NCBI RefSeq assembly: GCF_020253525.1
Contig: NZ_JADCBK010000024.1
Location: 1 to 37,714 of the forward strand
Source of the DNA: Aquidulcibacter sp.
GTDB taxonomy: Bacteria; Pseudomonadota; Alphaproteobacteria; Caulobacterales; Aquidulcibacteraceae
Length of the DNA: 37,714 nt
Direction of reading: 5' to 3'
Under the pieces are notes generated by a model that did no database searches, was not told the DNA's origin, and saw only the letters and a list, made by a program, of their open reading frames with translations. The stretch's first letter is position 1; each line of letters begins with the position of its first letter. The position numbers and the translations under genes are program-made. Below, piece after piece: positions 17,363 through 27,368 of this stretch.

Positions 17363-18849
17363 TTGAAGTTGGCGTGGAAGGCGTCCACGAGCGCAACGGC
17401 AGAAGTCGCCGTCTGGTCAAAGATGATATTGGGCTGGAAGCCCAGATAGAGGGCTGCTGCGATCAAAGGCACGAAGATCAAGATCTCGCGCGCATTCATA
17501 TCGGTGATGGTGTTGAGCGCCGGATTGACGATCACACCAAAAATCACCTTGCGATAGAGCGTCAACATATAGGCTGCCGACAAGATCACGCCGCTGGCGG
17601 CCACCATGGCTGTCACGGGGTCCACATTGAAAGCCCCCTGCATGGTCAGGATTTCGCCAACAAAGCCGGAAGTACCCGGCAAGCCGACATTGCCCATTGT
17701 GAAGAGCAGGAAGACAGCCGCATAAATCGGCATGCGGTTCACAAGGCCGCCATATTGGGCGATCTCGCGGGTGTGCATGCGGTCATAAATCACGCCGACA
17801 CACAGGAACAAGGCGCCCGAAATCACCCCGTGGCTGAGCATTTGGAACATGGCCCCTTGGATACCCTGCTCATTACCCGAGAAAATCCCCATGGTGACAA
17901 AGCCCATGTGGGCGACCGAGGAATAAGCAATCAGCTTTTTGATGTCGGTCTGACGGAAGGCAACCAGCGAGGTATAGACAATCGCAATGCCCGACAACGC
18001 AAAGATAAAGGGGGCAAAGTCGTTGGAGGCCTCTGGGAACATGGGCAAGGAGAAGCGCAGGAAGCCATAGCCGCCCATCTTCAACAAGACCCCCGCCAGA
18101 ATGACAGAGCCTGCCGTCGGCGCTTCCACGTGCGCGTCTGGCAACCAGGTGTGGACTGGCCACATCGGCATCTTCACCGCGAAAGAGGCAAAGAAAGCCA
18201 GCCACAACCAAGTTTGCGCATCCTTGGCAAACTCAAAGGCTTGCAGATCAGGGATAGAGGTCGTTTTGGCGGTGATCGCCATCCACGCAATTGCGATCAG
18301 AAGGAAAAGCGAGCCCAAAAGCGTGTAGAGGAAGAATTTATAGGCCGCATAAACGCGGTTCTTACCGCCCCAAATCCCGATGATGAGATACATCGGAATA
18401 AGGCCCGCTTCGAAGAAAATATAGAAGAGCACGATGTCGAGCGCGCAAAACACGCCAATCATCAAAGTCTGCAAGATCAAGAAGGCCGCCATATATTCGA
18501 CGACGCGCTTCTCAATCGAGGTCCAGCTGGCCAAGATACACAGCGGCATCAGGAAGGCCGTCAACAGGATCAAAAGCACCGAAATGCCATCAATGCCCAA
18601 ATGATATTGGATCATGCCATACCAATCGGCCCGCTCGACAAATTGATAGCCGGGATTGGTTTCATCAAAGGCCAAGGTCATCCACAGCGCGAGACCAAAG
18701 ACGATGAGGGTGGCAATTAAGGCAATCCAGCGCGCCGCATTGGCGCGCGCGGCCTCAGGGCTCTTGATGATTTGCGGCAAGAGCAGAATCAGGACGGCCG
18801 CGATAGCGGGCAGCCAGGTGAGGATCGAGAGGATGGGCAGCGTGTCCAT
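17359..18849 (-). CDS. nuoM: NADH-quinone oxidoreductase subunit M
   Basis: This antiporter-like proton-pumping subunit of complex I has 496 aa and about 14 TM helices. It starts [19 protein letters not shown]. Conserved features include [46 protein letters not shown] and [13 protein letters not shown], with the family's TM5 Glu in FFEAGL and TM7 Lys in VKMP. ATG at 18849 is chosen over TTG at 18888 because GAGG sits 6 bases upstream. It follows nuoL after 7 bases and overlaps nuoN. Confidence 0.97.
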   Translation of the reverse strand: MDTLPILSILTWLPAIAAVLILLLPQIIKSPEAARANAARWIALIATLIVFGLALWMTLAFDETNPGYQFVERADWYGMIQYHLGIDGISVLLILLTAFLMPLCILASWTSIEKRVVEYMAAFLILQTLMIGVFCALDIVLFYIFFEAGLIPMYLIIGIWGGKNRVYAAYKFFLYTLLGSLFLLIAIAWMAITAKTTSIPDLQAFEFAKDAQTWLWLAFFASFAVKMPMWPVHTWLPDAHVEAPTAGSVILAGVLLKMGGYGFLRFSLPMFPEASNDFAPFIFALSGIAIVYTSLVAFRQTDIKKLIAYSSVAHMGFVTMGIFSGNEQGIQGAMFQMLSHGVISGALFLCVGVIYDRMHTREIAQYGGLVNRMPIYAAVFLLFTMGNVGLPGTSGFVGEILTMQGAFNVDPVTAMVAASGVILSAAYMLTLYRKVIFGVIVNPALNTITDMNAREILIFVPLIAAALYLGFQPNIIFDQTATSAVALVDAFHANFK

Positions 18850-18856
18850 GATAGCC

Positions 18857-20995
18857 TCAGGCACCCCGGAATAGAACAAAAGCGCCAAGCGCGACCGCCG
18901 CGATCAGCATCAAAAAGGCATAGTGATAGACATAGCCCGACTGGATTTTCACGGCTTTCTTCGAACCAAAGTTCAAAGCGGCGGCAATACCATTGGGCCC
19001 AAGCCCGTCGATCAGCTTGCCGTCACCGATTTTCCAGAAGAAGTCGCCCAGCGCGCGGGCACCCTTCACAAAGACGATCTCATAGAGTTCGTCGAAATAC
19101 CATTTGTTCTCCAAGAAGGCGTGCGCCATGCCCTTGCGGTCGGCAATCTTTTTGCCGAGGCCCTCATTGAACAAATAGAAGTAAAGGGCTGCCGCAAGGC
19201 CGATCACCATCACCACCAAAGGCGCATAGAAGACCCAGCCTGGAATGGAATATTTATCCTTCAAGACCGTATTGTCTGGCGCGGTATAGATAGAGCTACC
19301 CCAGAATTCCTTGGCATGATGGCCAACAAAGGCATCATAGAAGATCGAGCCGGCAAACACCGCACCAAAGGCCAGAAGCACCAGCGGGATCAACATCACC
19401 AGCGGGCTTTCATGTGGGCCATGCCACGCATGATGGCCATGGTCGTCGTCATGGCTGCCAGCGGCATCGGTGGCCACGTCGCCAACATGGGCCACGGCTG
19501 GAAGGCCATGGGCATGGGCGGCATCGCTATGGCTATGATCATCATGATGGCCATGATCGCCATCGGCTTTCCACTTGGGCGTGCCATGGAAGGTCATAAA
19601 GGCCAAGCGCCAAGAGTAGAAGCTGGTGAGGGTTGCCGCCAGCAAAGCCATCCAGAAAGCCAATTGAGCCGACGTATTGCCCGTCATGCCCGCCGCATAG
19701 GTGGTTTCGATAATGGCATCTTTGGAGAAGAAGCCCGCAAAGCCAAAGGGTGTGTGGGGGATACCCACGCCCGTAATGGCCAAGGTGCCGATAATCATGA
19801 TCACGAAAGTGATCTTCATATGCTTGGCCACATCGCCCATTTTGCGCATGTCTTGTTCGTGATGCATGCCATGGATCACGCTGCCTGCGCCCAAGAACAA
19901 CAAGGCCTTGAAGAAGGCGTGGGTGAACAAATGGAACATGGCTGCCTGATAGGCCCCAATGCCTGCGGCAAAGAACATAAAGCCCAATTGCGAGCAGGTG
20001 GAATAAGCAATCACGCGCTTAATGTCGTTTTGCGCAAGGCCAACCGTTGCCGCAAACAAGGCCGTCACCGCCCCGATGATGGTGATAAAGCCCGCCGTCA
20101 TGGGTGCCGCTTCATAAATGGGCGAGCACAGGCAGACGAGCACAACGCCAGCCGTCACCATGGTCGCGGCGTGGATCAAAGCCGACACAGGGGTTGGGCC
20201 TTCCATCGCGTCAGGCAACCACGTGTGCAGGAAGAATTGCGCCGATTTGCCCATCGCACCGATGAACAGCAAGAAGGCGATGATTTCGATGGCGGGCAGT
20301 TGATAGCTGCCCCATTTCAGCATCACGCCAACCTTTTCAGGCACGAGGGCAAAGACTTCCTTGAACTCAATCGAGCCGAATACAAAGAAGACCGCCATAA
20401 TGCCCAAGGCAAAGCCAAAGTCGCCAACCCGATTGACCACAAAGGCCTTGATCTGGGCGTCATTGGCTGAGCGCTTGTGATACCAGAAGCCGATCAAGAG
20501 GTAGGAGGCAAGGCCCACCCCTTCCCAGCCGAAGAAGAGTTGCATGAAGTCTGCCGCCGTAACGAGCGACAACATGGCAAAGGTGAAGAGCGACAAATAG
20601 GCAAAGAAGCGCGGCTTGTGCGGGTCTTCGGCCATATAGCCCCAGCTATAGAGGTGCACCAAGGACGATACGCCCGTAACCACAATCATCATCACTGCAC
20701 TGATGGCGTCCAAACGGATGGACCAGGTGCTTTTCAAGTCCCCCACATGAATCCAAGTCGCGATGCGAATGGGTTCTGCCGGCAAATGCAGGCTGTGCTG
20801 CCAATGGCCGATGAAGATGGTTCCGGCGCAGGCTGCGGCGACAAACAATAAAGCGGTGGCGACAAACATCGCCACTTTCTCGCCAATGAAGCGATTAAAG
20901 AGCCCGCAAATGATGGCCCCCAAAAGGGGTGCGAACACGACAATGATCGCAAGCGTTTCGGCAAGGCCTGTCGTGGCGTGAGGTTCAGCAGACAC
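18857..20995 (-). CDS. nuoL: NADH-quinone oxidoreductase subunit L with a His-rich loop
   Basis: This is the distal antiporter-like pump subunit, which carries the long lateral helix; 712 aa. Motifs are [56 protein letters not shown] and [13 protein letters not shown]. Residues about 478-528 are a loop with 14 His in 51 residues, mixed with Asp and Gly ([23 protein letters not shown]), between two TM segments. Alphaproteobacterial NuoL often has some His here (from memory), but this one is long and could bind metal. The start is GTG with GAAGGG 7 bases upstream. No other ribosome-site-backed start exists. Confidence 0.96.
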   Translation of the reverse strand: MSAEPHATTGLAETLAIIVVFAPLLGAIICGLFNRFIGEKVAMFVATALLFVAAACAGTIFIGHWQHSLHLPAEPIRIATWIHVGDLKSTWSIRLDAISAVMMIVVTGVSSLVHLYSWGYMAEDPHKPRFFAYLSLFTFAMLSLVTAADFMQLFFGWEGVGLASYLLIGFWYHKRSANDAQIKAFVVNRVGDFGFALGIMAVFFVFGSIEFKEVFALVPEKVGVMLKWGSYQLPAIEIIAFLLFIGAMGKSAQFFLHTWLPDAMEGPTPVSALIHAATMVTAGVVLVCLCSPIYEAAPMTAGFITIIGAVTALFAATVGLAQNDIKRVIAYSTCSQLGFMFFAAGIGAYQAAMFHLFTHAFFKALLFLGAGSVIHGMHHEQDMRKMGDVAKHMKITFVIMIIGTLAITGVGIPHTPFGFAGFFSKDAIIETTYAAGMTGNTSAQLAFWMALLAATLTSFYSWRLAFMTFHGTPKWKADGDHGHHDDHSHSDAAHAHGLPAVAHVGDVATDAAGSHDDDHGHHAWHGPHESPLVMLIPLVLLAFGAVFAGSIFYDAFVGHHAKEFWGSSIYTAPDNTVLKDKYSIPGWVFYAPLVVMVIGLAAALYFYLFNEGLGKKIADRKGMAHAFLENKWYFDELYEIVFVKGARALGDFFWKIGDGKLIDGLGPNGIAAALNFGSKKAVKIQSGYVYHYAFLMLIAAVALGAFVLFRGA

Positions 20996-20998
20996 GCG

Positions 20999-21304
20999 TT
21001 AGCCCTTCATCAGATTGAGATCTTCAACCGCAATATTGCCGCGGTTTCGGAAATAGACGACCAGAATGGCAAGACCGACGGCGGCCTCAGCGGCCGCAAC
21101 GGTCAGCACGAACATCGCAAAAACTTGGCCAACCAAATCGCCCAAGAAAGACGAGAAGGCCACCAGATTGATGTTCACAGCAAGAAGAATAAGCTCTACC
21201 GACATCAGAATGACGATGACATTCTTGCGGTTCACGAAGATGCCGAACACGCCAATGGTGAACAGCGCGGCGGCAACCGCCAGATAATGGGATAGGCCGA
21301 TCAA
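20999..21304 (-). CDS. nuoK: NADH-quinone oxidoreductase subunit K
   Basis: This small three-TM complex I subunit (101 aa, standard length) begins [22 protein letters not shown]. It has the conserved membrane Glu in [13 protein letters not shown] and the second in [13 protein letters not shown]. The start is TTG, which is unusual but convincing: GGAG lies 7 bases upstream, and the TTG shares its bases with the nuoJ stop (TTGA). The tail EDLNLMKG is typical. It is separated from nuoL by three bases. Confidence 0.95.
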   Translation of the reverse strand: MIGLSHYLAVAAALFTIGVFGIFVNRKNVIVILMSVELILLAVNINLVAFSSFLGDLVGQVFAMFVLTVAAAEAAVGLAILVVYFRNRGNIAVEDLNLMKG

Positions 21305-21918
21305 AGTACCACTCCTTCGCCCGGCTTCGGGTCAGTCATTTCAACGCCGCCCGCGCGGGTGCGGCCAACTTGGGCGGTGACATTCTGGCGGCGGATGCCG
21401 TCGCGATGGCGCAGCGTCAGCGCAATCGCCCCCACCATGGCAATAAACAGAATGATACCAGCCGATTGGAACAAGAAGATGTAATCGGTATAAAGGATGC
21501 GCCCGATGGCTTCGGCATTGGTCACCGCCGCCGCTGCCGGTGTTGGCGCGGCAATGGCTTCTGCGGATACGGACTTTTCAATCCAAGCCCCACCGACCAT
21601 GACAAACTGGCCAAACAAGATCAGCGCGATCAATCCGCCAAATGGCAGATAGGTGAAAAAGCCTGCCTTCAATTCGGCAAAGTCGATGTCGAGCATCATG
21701 ACGACGAACAGGAACAAAACCGCGACCGCGCCGACATAGACGACGATCAAAAGCATGGCGAGGAATTCTGCCCCCAGCAACACGAACAGGCCCGCTGATG
21801 TGAAGAAGGTCAGGATCAGAAACAAGACCGAGTGCACAGGGTTGCGGGCCACCACGACCATAAAGGCCGAGGCAATCGCAATCGCACTCAAAATGTAAAA
21901 GGCGGCGACCGCAATCAT
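21301..21918 (-). CDS. nuoJ: NADH-quinone oxidoreductase subunit J
   Basis: This membrane subunit of complex I has 205 aa and five TM helices. It starts [36 protein letters not shown] and contains the conserved [22 protein letters not shown] helix with its pi-bulge region. ATG at 21918 has a GAGAG purine tract upstream. A longer in-frame reading from 22047 overlaps nuoI and is rejected. An Ala/Pro-rich loop (about 128-143) precedes the last helix. The gap to nuoI (21919-21995) is 77 bases without a recognisable gene. Confidence 0.95.
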   Translation of the reverse strand: MIAVAAFYILSAIAIASAFMVVVARNPVHSVLFLILTFFTSAGLFVLLGAEFLAMLLIVVYVGAVAVLFLFVVMMLDIDFAELKAGFFTYLPFGGLIALILFGQFVMVGGAWIEKSVSAEAIAAPTPAAAAVTNAEAIGRILYTDYIFLFQSAGIILFIAMVGAIALTLRHRDGIRRQNVTAQVGRTRAGGVEMTDPKPGEGVVL

Positions 21919-21995
21919 CGCTACTCTCTTCCCCTCTGCGCCCTGCCCTATGGTTGAGCAGAAACGCGCTTTACAAAAATGCCCCAGCCTACGGC

Positions 21996-22481
21996 TTAAC
22001 GATAAGCCGCATCCAACTCTAGATTCTTCGCGATTTCGCGCTCCCACCGGTCGCCATTGGCCAGAAGCTTGTCCTTGTCATAGAACAATTCTTCCCGCGT
22101 CTCGGTAGCAAACTCGAAATTCGGACCTTCCACGATGGCATCCACCGGGCAGGCTTCTTGGCAGAAGCCGCAATAGATGCATTTGGTCATGTCGATGTCA
22201 TAGCGCGTGGTGCGGCGTGAGCCGTCTTCGCGCGGCTCTGCCTCAATCGTAATGGCTTGTGCGGGACAGATGGCTTCGCACAATTTACACGCAATGCAGC
22301 GCTCTTCGCCATTGGCATAGCGCCGCAACGCATGCTCGCCCCGGAAACGCGGGCTGATATGGCCCTTTTCAAACGGGTAATTGATGGTGAATTTCGGCTC
22401 AAAGAATTTCTTCATCGCAAGGCCGAAAGCCCCTGCAAAGTCGAGCATCAAAGCGCCTTTGAGTGCTTGGGCAATGCTCAT
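21996..22481 (-). CDS. nuoI: NADH-quinone oxidoreductase subunit I (two 4Fe-4S clusters)
   Basis: This is the TYKY-type subunit that carries clusters N6a and N6b towards quinone; 161 aa. The two ferredoxin motifs are [12 protein letters not shown] (Cys 62, 65, 68, 72) and [12 protein letters not shown] (Cys 101, 104, 107, 111), so all eight ligands are intact. The N-terminal amphipathic helix and [12 protein letters not shown] are typical. Its ATG overlaps the TGA of the 57-aa small protein upstream (ATGA), so its translation is probably coupled to that gene. Confidence 0.97.
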   Translation of the reverse strand: MSIAQALKGALMLDFAGAFGLAMKKFFEPKFTINYPFEKGHISPRFRGEHALRRYANGEERCIACKLCEAICPAQAITIEAEPREDGSRRTTRYDIDMTKCIYCGFCQEACPVDAIVEGPNFEFATETREELFYDKDKLLANGDRWEREIAKNLELDAAYR

Positions 22482-22651
22482 AATTTTTGATCCTTGATCA
22501 TCGCATTCAACTTCACTTGGTTTTGCTTGATTTTAAGTTTCAACAGCGTGGAGAAATCCAAGAGAATAATGACAGTCACGACGAATACGACCACGATCAA
22601 AATCGCCCAAAAGGCGACCATAATCAAAGTCAAAAGCCCAGGCGAGGACAT
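22478..22651 (-). CDS. 57-aa single-TM protein between nuoH and nuoI
   Basis: I do not recognise this small reading frame. It starts [15 protein letters not shown], has one long hydrophobic helix (about residues 5-31, rich in Val/Ile/Leu) and a basic, amphipathic cytoplasmic tail from about 38 ([10 protein letters not shown]) ending MIKDQKL. The start is backed by GGGAGG 9 bases upstream, overlapping the nuoH stop. The stop overlaps the nuoI ATG as ATGA. The flanks are filled exactly: 6 bases to nuoH and a 4-base overlap with nuoI. That geometry is hard to explain unless it is translated. It could be an extra complex I subunit or assembly factor. No homologue is known to me at this position. 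Confidence 0.8.
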   Translation of the reverse strand: MSSPGLLTLIMVAFWAILIVVVFVVTVIILLDFSTLLKLKIKQNQVKLNAMIKDQKL

Positions 22652-22657
22652 CGCGGT

Positions 22658-23749
22658 CTACCTCCCGAAATAAGCGACATGGCCGCCTACCACTGCCACG
22701 GCGACCAAGGTCGTGGGCAGAAAGATTTTCCAGCCAATGCGCATCAGCTGGTCATAGCGATAACGAGGCACAATCGCCTTCACCATGGCGAACATGAAGA
22801 AGACGAGCCAAATCTTGATATAGAGGATCAAGAATCCGACCCAAGGGTTCTCAATCGGGCCCCAAGGCGCGTTCCAGCCGCCCAAGAACAGGATGGAAAT
22901 CATCGCGCACATCAGCACAATGGCCAGATATTCCCCGATCATGAACAAAAGATAGGGGGTGGAGCTATACTCGACCTGATAACCCGCCACGAGTTCAGAT
23001 TCAGCTTCAGGCAAATCAAAGGGCGGGCGATTGGTTTCAGCCAGAGCAGACACAAAGAAAATGCCCAGCATCATGAACATCACAAGGCCAACGATAAAGC
23101 CATAGATGGTTCCAACTAAGCCTGCGCCTTCTTGAGGATTGATAAGCGCACCAATGAAGGAAAAGGCGTGCCAGTCCCAAATGCCAGCCTTTTGATGGTC
23201 GACAATGTCAGTCAGATTGAGGCTTCCAACCACCAGAAGCACGGTGATCAGCACAAAGCCGATCGAGACCTCGTAAGACACCATTTGGGCTGCAGAACGC
23301 AAAGAGCCCAAGAAGGGATATTTAGAGTTAGAGGCCCAGCCCCCCATGATGATGCCGTAAACACCCAAGGACGACATGGCGAGCAGGTACAAAATCCCGA
23401 CATTCATGTCGGAAATCACCCAGCCCGGCGCAAACGGCACAACCGCATAGGCAACAAAGGCGAGGGTAATGGTGATCAGAGGGGCCAGGATAAAGACGGT
23501 CTTATTGGCACCCGCTGGAATGACGATTTCCTTGACGACAAATTTCAAGAAGTCGGCAAAGCTTTGCAAGAGGCCGAAGGGGCCCACCACGTTTGGCCCT
23601 TTGCGCATCATCACAGCCGCCCAAACCTTGCGGTCAAACAACAGGATGAAGGCGAGGGTCAATAACAGCATGACCATGATCGCCAAGATCTGGCCTGCCC
23701 CACCAATCACGCCCCAGACAGGGCCCCAATCGCGAACGAGATCCTGCAT
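22658..23749 (-). CDS. nuoH: NADH-quinone oxidoreductase subunit H
   Basis: This membrane subunit forms much of the quinone channel, at the junction with the peripheral arm; 363 aa, eight TM helices. Signatures are [33 protein letters not shown], the acidic loop [19 protein letters not shown] and the tail [17 protein letters not shown] at 23749 lies 6 bases after the nuoG stop, with GTAGGG upstream. All family hallmarks and lengths are normal. Confidence 0.97.
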   Translation of the reverse strand: MQDLVRDWGPVWGVIGGAGQILAIMVMLLLTLAFILLFDRKVWAAVMMRKGPNVVGPFGLLQSFADFLKFVVKEIVIPAGANKTVFILAPLITITLAFVAYAVVPFAPGWVISDMNVGILYLLAMSSLGVYGIIMGGWASNSKYPFLGSLRSAAQMVSYEVSIGFVLITVLLVVGSLNLTDIVDHQKAGIWDWHAFSFIGALINPQEGAGLVGTIYGFIVGLVMFMMLGIFFVSALAETNRPPFDLPEAESELVAGYQVEYSSTPYLLFMIGEYLAIVLMCAMISILFLGGWNAPWGPIENPWVGFLILYIKIWLVFFMFAMVKAIVPRYRYDQLMRIGWKIFLPTTLVAVAVVGGHVAYFGR

Positions 23750-23755
23750 AGGGCC

Positions 23756-25840
23756 CTACTCCGCTGCTATCGCAGCCTGAGAGGCTGCTTTCTTGGCTGC
23801 CGAGCATTCCGCCATGATTTGGCTGGACCGGGCAATCGGATTGGTCAGATAAAAGTCTGCAACCGGGCTGGCAAAAGGCGCTGCATCCACATCGCCGGCC
23901 ACACCCAATAGCTTCAATTCCAAAGGCGTGCTGGCCCCTGGTGCGAAGTCGAGACCGGCAAAGCTGGGGCAGTCGGCCATCAGCTTGGCGCGCAGGGCGT
24001 CGAGATTGTCATAGGGCAAAGTCTTGCCAACCAACGCTGAGACTGCGCGGAAGATGGCCCAGTCCTCGCGGGCATCGCCCTTGGGGAATACTGCCCGGCG
24101 CGCCTGTTGTACGCGGCCTTCGGTGTTGACATAGGTCGCACTTTTTTCGGTATAGGCCGCCGCTGGCAGGATCAGATCAGCCTGTTGGGCACCCGCGTCA
24201 CCATGGCTTCCGACATAAACCACAAAGGTTCCTTGAGGCGCTTTGACTTCATCGGCCCCCAAAAGGATCAAGGTGTCGAGCGCGCCTGCTTGCAACATTT
24301 GCGCGGTGGAGAGGCCCTGCTCTGCTGGCAAGAAGCCCAAATCGAGGGCACCGACGCGGCCAGCAGCGGTATGGACGACGTTCCAGCCATTCCAGCCTTC
24401 GCGCACGATCTTGGCTTTCATACCAATTTCAGCGGCAAGCTTCAGGATTTGTGCGCCATCAGGACGCGCCAAAGCGCCCATGCCGAGGACGATCATCGGA
24501 CGCTCAGCCTTGGCAAAGCGCTTGAAGAAATCGCCCTTGCCCTTGGCTAAATCGGCCAAAGTCTTTGGCCCTGCCCCGACATGCTCATACCCATAGGTCA
24601 GGTCGGTGGCCTCGCCCACAACGCCGATGAGATCGAGTGTGCCGCGCAGCCACGTCTTGCGAACGCGCGCATTGATCAACGGGGCTTCCAGACGCAGATT
24701 AGAGCCGATGATCAACAACGCATCGGCATCTTCAATGCCCATGATGGTGGTGTTGAAAAGATATTCGCCGCGTTGCCCCGACAGGCCAATCGCTGCCCCA
24801 TCTTGGCGGCAATCAGTATTGGCGACACCTAGCCCGCGCAACAAGTCGAGGGCGGCTTTCAGGCCTTCCGCATCGCTTAAGTCGCCCGCAATTGCGCCAA
24901 TCCTTGCCGCATCACCTTTAAGGCGGGCTGCCAAAGCCTCTAAAGCTTGTGGCCAGCTGACCGGGGCCAGTTTGCCATTGGTTTTGAGATAGGGCTTGTC
25001 GAGACGCTGACGGCGCAGGCCATCGACCGCGTGACGCGACTTATCCGATAACCATTCCTCATTAATCTCTTCATTCAGGCGCGGGAGCACACGCAGCACA
25101 TCATTGCCCCGCGCATCCACCCGGATGTTAGAGCCGACTGCATCCATGATATCCACGGTCTCAGTCTTCTTCAACTCCCAAGGCCGCGCATTAAAGGCAT
25201 AGGGCTTAGAGGTCAGCGCACCGACGGGGCAGAGATCAACCACATTGGCCGATAGCTCGCTCGTCAAGGATTGTTCCAGATAGGTGGTGATTTCCATGTC
25301 TTCGCCGCGGCCAATGGCCCCGAGCTCTGACACGCCCGCCACTTCGGTCGCAAAGCGGACGCAGCGTGTGCATTGGATGCAGCGCGTCATCACCGTTTTG
25401 ACCAAGGGGCCCATGTTTTTTTCTTCAACCGCGCGCTTATTCTCATCATAGCGCGAACCAGCCCGGCCAAAGGCTACGGCTTGGTCTTGCAGGTCGCATT
25501 CCCCGCCTTGGTCGCAGATTGGGCAATCGAGCGGGTGGTTGATCAGCAGGAATTCCATCACGCCTTCGCGTGCGGCCTTTACCTTCGAAGACTTGGTGAC
25601 AACAACGGGTGGCTCACCATTTGGGCCGGGGCGCTGGTCTTTGACCTGTTGGGCGCAAGACGCCACAGGTTTAGGCGCACCTTTGACTTCGACCAAACAC
25701 ATGCGGCAATTGCCAGCCACACTTAAACGCTCATGATAACAGAACCGTGGAATTTCTGCCCCTGCGGCTTCGCACGCTTGCAACAGCGTGTACTCGCCAG
25801 GCACATCTACTTCGGTTCCATCGACGACGATTTTCGTCAT
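23756..25840 (-). CDS. nuoG: NADH-quinone oxidoreductase subunit G
   Basis: This is the largest peripheral-arm subunit, 694 aa, carrying electron-transfer iron-sulfur clusters. The N1b 2Fe-2S ligands are Cys 34, 45, 48 and 62. The N3 site is His 102 and Cys 106, 109, 115. The N4 site is Cys 154, 157, 160, 204. No extra N7 motif is evident. The molybdopterin-like C-terminal domain follows (about 220-690). Its ATG overlaps the stop of the 78-aa membrane protein upstream (ATGA). Between it and nuoF lie ~2.9 kb of non-nuo genes. Confidence 0.97.
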   Translation of the reverse strand: MTKIVVDGTEVDVPGEYTLLQACEAAGAEIPRFCYHERLSVAGNCRMCLVEVKGAPKPVASCAQQVKDQRPGPNGEPPVVVTKSSKVKAAREGVMEFLLINHPLDCPICDQGGECDLQDQAVAFGRAGSRYDENKRAVEEKNMGPLVKTVMTRCIQCTRCVRFATEVAGVSELGAIGRGEDMEITTYLEQSLTSELSANVVDLCPVGALTSKPYAFNARPWELKKTETVDIMDAVGSNIRVDARGNDVLRVLPRLNEEINEEWLSDKSRHAVDGLRRQRLDKPYLKTNGKLAPVSWPQALEALAARLKGDAARIGAIAGDLSDAEGLKAALDLLRGLGVANTDCRQDGAAIGLSGQRGEYLFNTTIMGIEDADALLIIGSNLRLEAPLINARVRKTWLRGTLDLIGVVGEATDLTYGYEHVGAGPKTLADLAKGKGDFFKRFAKAERPMIVLGMGALARPDGAQILKLAAEIGMKAKIVREGWNGWNVVHTAAGRVGALDLGFLPAEQGLSTAQMLQAGALDTLILLGADEVKAPQGTFVVYVGSHGDAGAQQADLILPAAAYTEKSATYVNTEGRVQQARRAVFPKGDAREDWAIFRAVSALVGKTLPYDNLDALRAKLMADCPSFAGLDFAPGASTPLELKLLGVAGDVDAAPFASPVADFYLTNPIARSSQIMAECSAAKKAASQAAIAAE

Positions 25841-26073
25841 CTTCTCGCCCCATCGTTTGAAACAGACTCAGCCAAGCTGACCCGCCGTCCGCCGAGATAC
25901 GACGCTACGACCCAAATTGCCACCGCCAAACTCACCCCAAAACCAGCAAAAATCCAGCCAGATACAGCAAGCTCATAAACCAGCGCCAAAACGATCCAGC
26001 CAGCCATGCAGAGGGGGGCCAAGATGGCGAGGATCAAACGTAAAATGAGACAGGCTTGGCAGGGCTGCTTCAT
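25837..26073 (-). CDS. 78-aa two-TM protein coupled to nuoG
   Basis: I do not recognise this small membrane protein. It begins MKQPCQACLILRL, with a CxxC pair (Cys 5 and 8) directly before the first helix (about 9-33). A second helix follows at about 36-60, then a short basic tail GGRRVSLAESVSNDGARR. GGAGG lies 12 bases before the ATG, a longer spacing than ideal. The stop overlaps the nuoG start as ATGA, so it belongs to the nuo transcript. From memory, Paracoccus also has an unidentified frame between nuoF and nuoG, but homology is untested. The CxxC could bind metal or take part in assembly; that is speculation. Confidence 0.75.
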   Translation of the reverse strand: MKQPCQACLILRLILAILAPLCMAGWIVLALVYELAVSGWIFAGFGVSLAVAIWVVASYLGGRRVSLAESVSNDGARR

Positions 26074-26172
26074 GGGTCAGATTGTCCTCCACCTTGGTTT
26101 GAGAGGGTGATCTTTGTTTAAATCAATTTGGAACGGCGGCGAAGCCCATATCGGCAGGGGCGCTAATTTGTG

Positions 26173-26212
26173 TTGCCAAATGGCAGCCTTTGTAATATAT
26201 CTTGCCAAATGG
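26173..26212 (+). promoter_or_regulatory. Putative promoter and operator of the Xre-RES pair
   Basis: TTGCCAAATGG occurs twice in direct orientation (26173-26183 and 26202-26212, 29 bases apart). The first copy forms the palindrome TGCCA-aa-TGGCA (26174-26185). TTGCCA also serves as a -35, with TATATC (26196-26201) 17 bases on. Antitoxin autoregulation here is inferred from family behaviour. Confidence 0.5.
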
Positions 26213-26219
26213 AGACCCC

Positions 26220-26633
26220 ATGCTGGCTTTAGAACGCATTGACACATCTGGCCCCGCCTTTCGGGCAGAACCCATTACCCAAGATGAGGGTGCGGCCATG
26301 TTTCGGGCGGCCCTCAATCTGTTTGGCAAATGGGACATAACGGACGAGCAGGCAGCCATTTTGCTCGATATGCCAGTCCGGACCTATCGCCGCTGGAAGG
26401 CAGAGGGGCCGGGTCGCTTGTCGCGCGATGGGCGGGCGCGGCTTTCAAACCTCATGGGCATCCACAAAGCGCTTCGCATCATCTTTACAGACCCTGCACG
26501 CGGCTATGCCTGGATTAAAGCCGCCAATACGGCCTTTGGCGGTGCGCGGGCGCTGGATGTCATGCTGGGTGGGGAATTGACGGATTTGATGCGCGTGCGC
26601 CGCTATCTTGATGCAGAGCGGGCGGGCTGGTGA
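26220..26633 (+). CDS. Xre/MbcA/ParS-family antitoxin (DUF2384)
   Basis: This is the antitoxin of a RES-type toxin-antitoxin pair, 137 aa. The N-terminal half carries a degenerate HTH (WDITDEQAAILLDMPVRTYRRWKAEGPG). The C-terminal half is the DUF2384 toxin-binding domain (IHKALRIIFTDPARGYAWIKAANTAFGGARALDVMLGG). ATG at 26220 has GGAG 5 bases upstream; an in-frame TTG at 26202 falls within the promoter/operator repeat and is rejected. Its TGA overlaps the toxin's GTG (GTGA), the usual antitoxin-first, coupled layout. It sits on the strand opposite to nuo. Confidence 0.92.
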   Translation: MLALERIDTSGPAFRAEPITQDEGAAMFRAALNLFGKWDITDEQAAILLDMPVRTYRRWKAEGPGRLSRDGRARLSNLMGIHKALRIIFTDPARGYAWIKAANTAFGGARALDVMLGGELTDLMRVRRYLDAERAGW

Positions 26634-27352
26634 GTGGGGTGGCAGCTATTGAGGTCCCACACATAGACTGGCCCAAAGCGGTTCGGATTATCCGCTCGAG
26701 CTTTCCACCCATTGATTTGTTTGAGGACATTGCCGACCCTGAAGATTGGGCCTTACTGATCTCTGCTGAGCAAAAGACCAATCCTCGCTTGATGGCCTCG
26801 ATTGGCAATCTTGATCTCGTGCCGCCCGCACGCCGTGTTGGTGGCACGGGGGCAAGCTATCTCATGGCCCCCTTCACCCATATCAGCCCAGATCGGCCAA
26901 GCCGCTTTAGTGACGGCAGCTATGGCGTGCTTTATGTCGCGGCCCAGTTCGACACGGCGCTATTTGAAACCATCCATCATCATGCCCGTTTCATGGCGCG
27001 CACGGGGGAGGCCCCCGGTTGGACGTCGCAGTTTCGCGAAATGATCTTGGCGGTTCATGCAGACTTGCACGATCTTCGCTCTGGCGCGACGGGCCATCAA
27101 GATGCGCTTAACCCCGATTCCTATGCGGTCTCTCAAGCCTTGGCTGCGAGCCTGAGGGCTACAGGGTCTGATGGCATCGTCTATCCCAGTGTCCGTCATG
27201 TCGGCGGGGAATGTGTGGGCCTCTTCTATCCAGACTGCGCCTCTAACCCCACCCAAGGCCGCCATCTTGCCTATCATTGGGATGGCCAACGGGTTGATCT
27301 GGTACGGGATGCAAGCACCGGCGAAGTGTTTCGGGTGGTGGAGACGCGGTGA
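26630..27352 (+). CDS. RES-domain toxin (NAD+ phosphorylase/ADP-ribosyltransferase-like)
   Basis: This 240-aa RES-family toxin belongs to a group whose members deplete NAD+ or ADP-ribosylate a target. The defining Arg-Glu-Ser residues are identifiable: Arg 92 in RPSRFSDGSYGVLYVA, Glu 113 in TALFETIHH and Ser 187 in GIVYPSVRHVGGECVGLF. The N-terminal extension (about 1-70) resembles that of Xre-RES partners. The start is GTG overlapping the antitoxin stop. Because NAD(H) is the substrate of complex I, its lodging between nuoF and nuoG is notable, though probably coincidental. Confidence 0.92.
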   Translation: MSGVAAIEVPHIDWPKAVRIIRSSFPPIDLFEDIADPEDWALLISAEQKTNPRLMASIGNLDLVPPARRVGGTGASYLMAPFTHISPDRPSRFSDGSYGVLYVAAQFDTALFETIHHHARFMARTGEAPGWTSQFREMILAVHADLHDLRSGATGHQDALNPDSYAVSQALAASLRATGSDGIVYPSVRHVGGECVGLFYPDCASNPTQGRHLAYHWDGQRVDLVRDASTGEVFRVVETR

Positions 27353-27368
27353 GAGTGGGGTGCTGGGA

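Noticed and set aside
17374-18720. 448-codon plus-strand open frame
   Set aside because: Antisense to nuoM and charged throughout, as expected from reading membrane-protein codons backwards. It has no ribosome site or family motif.
18923-20470. 515-codon plus-strand open frame, His- and Arg-rich
   Set aside because: It is wholly antisense to nuoL, whose family motifs are unmistakable. Its composition mirrors the complement of hydrophobic codons.
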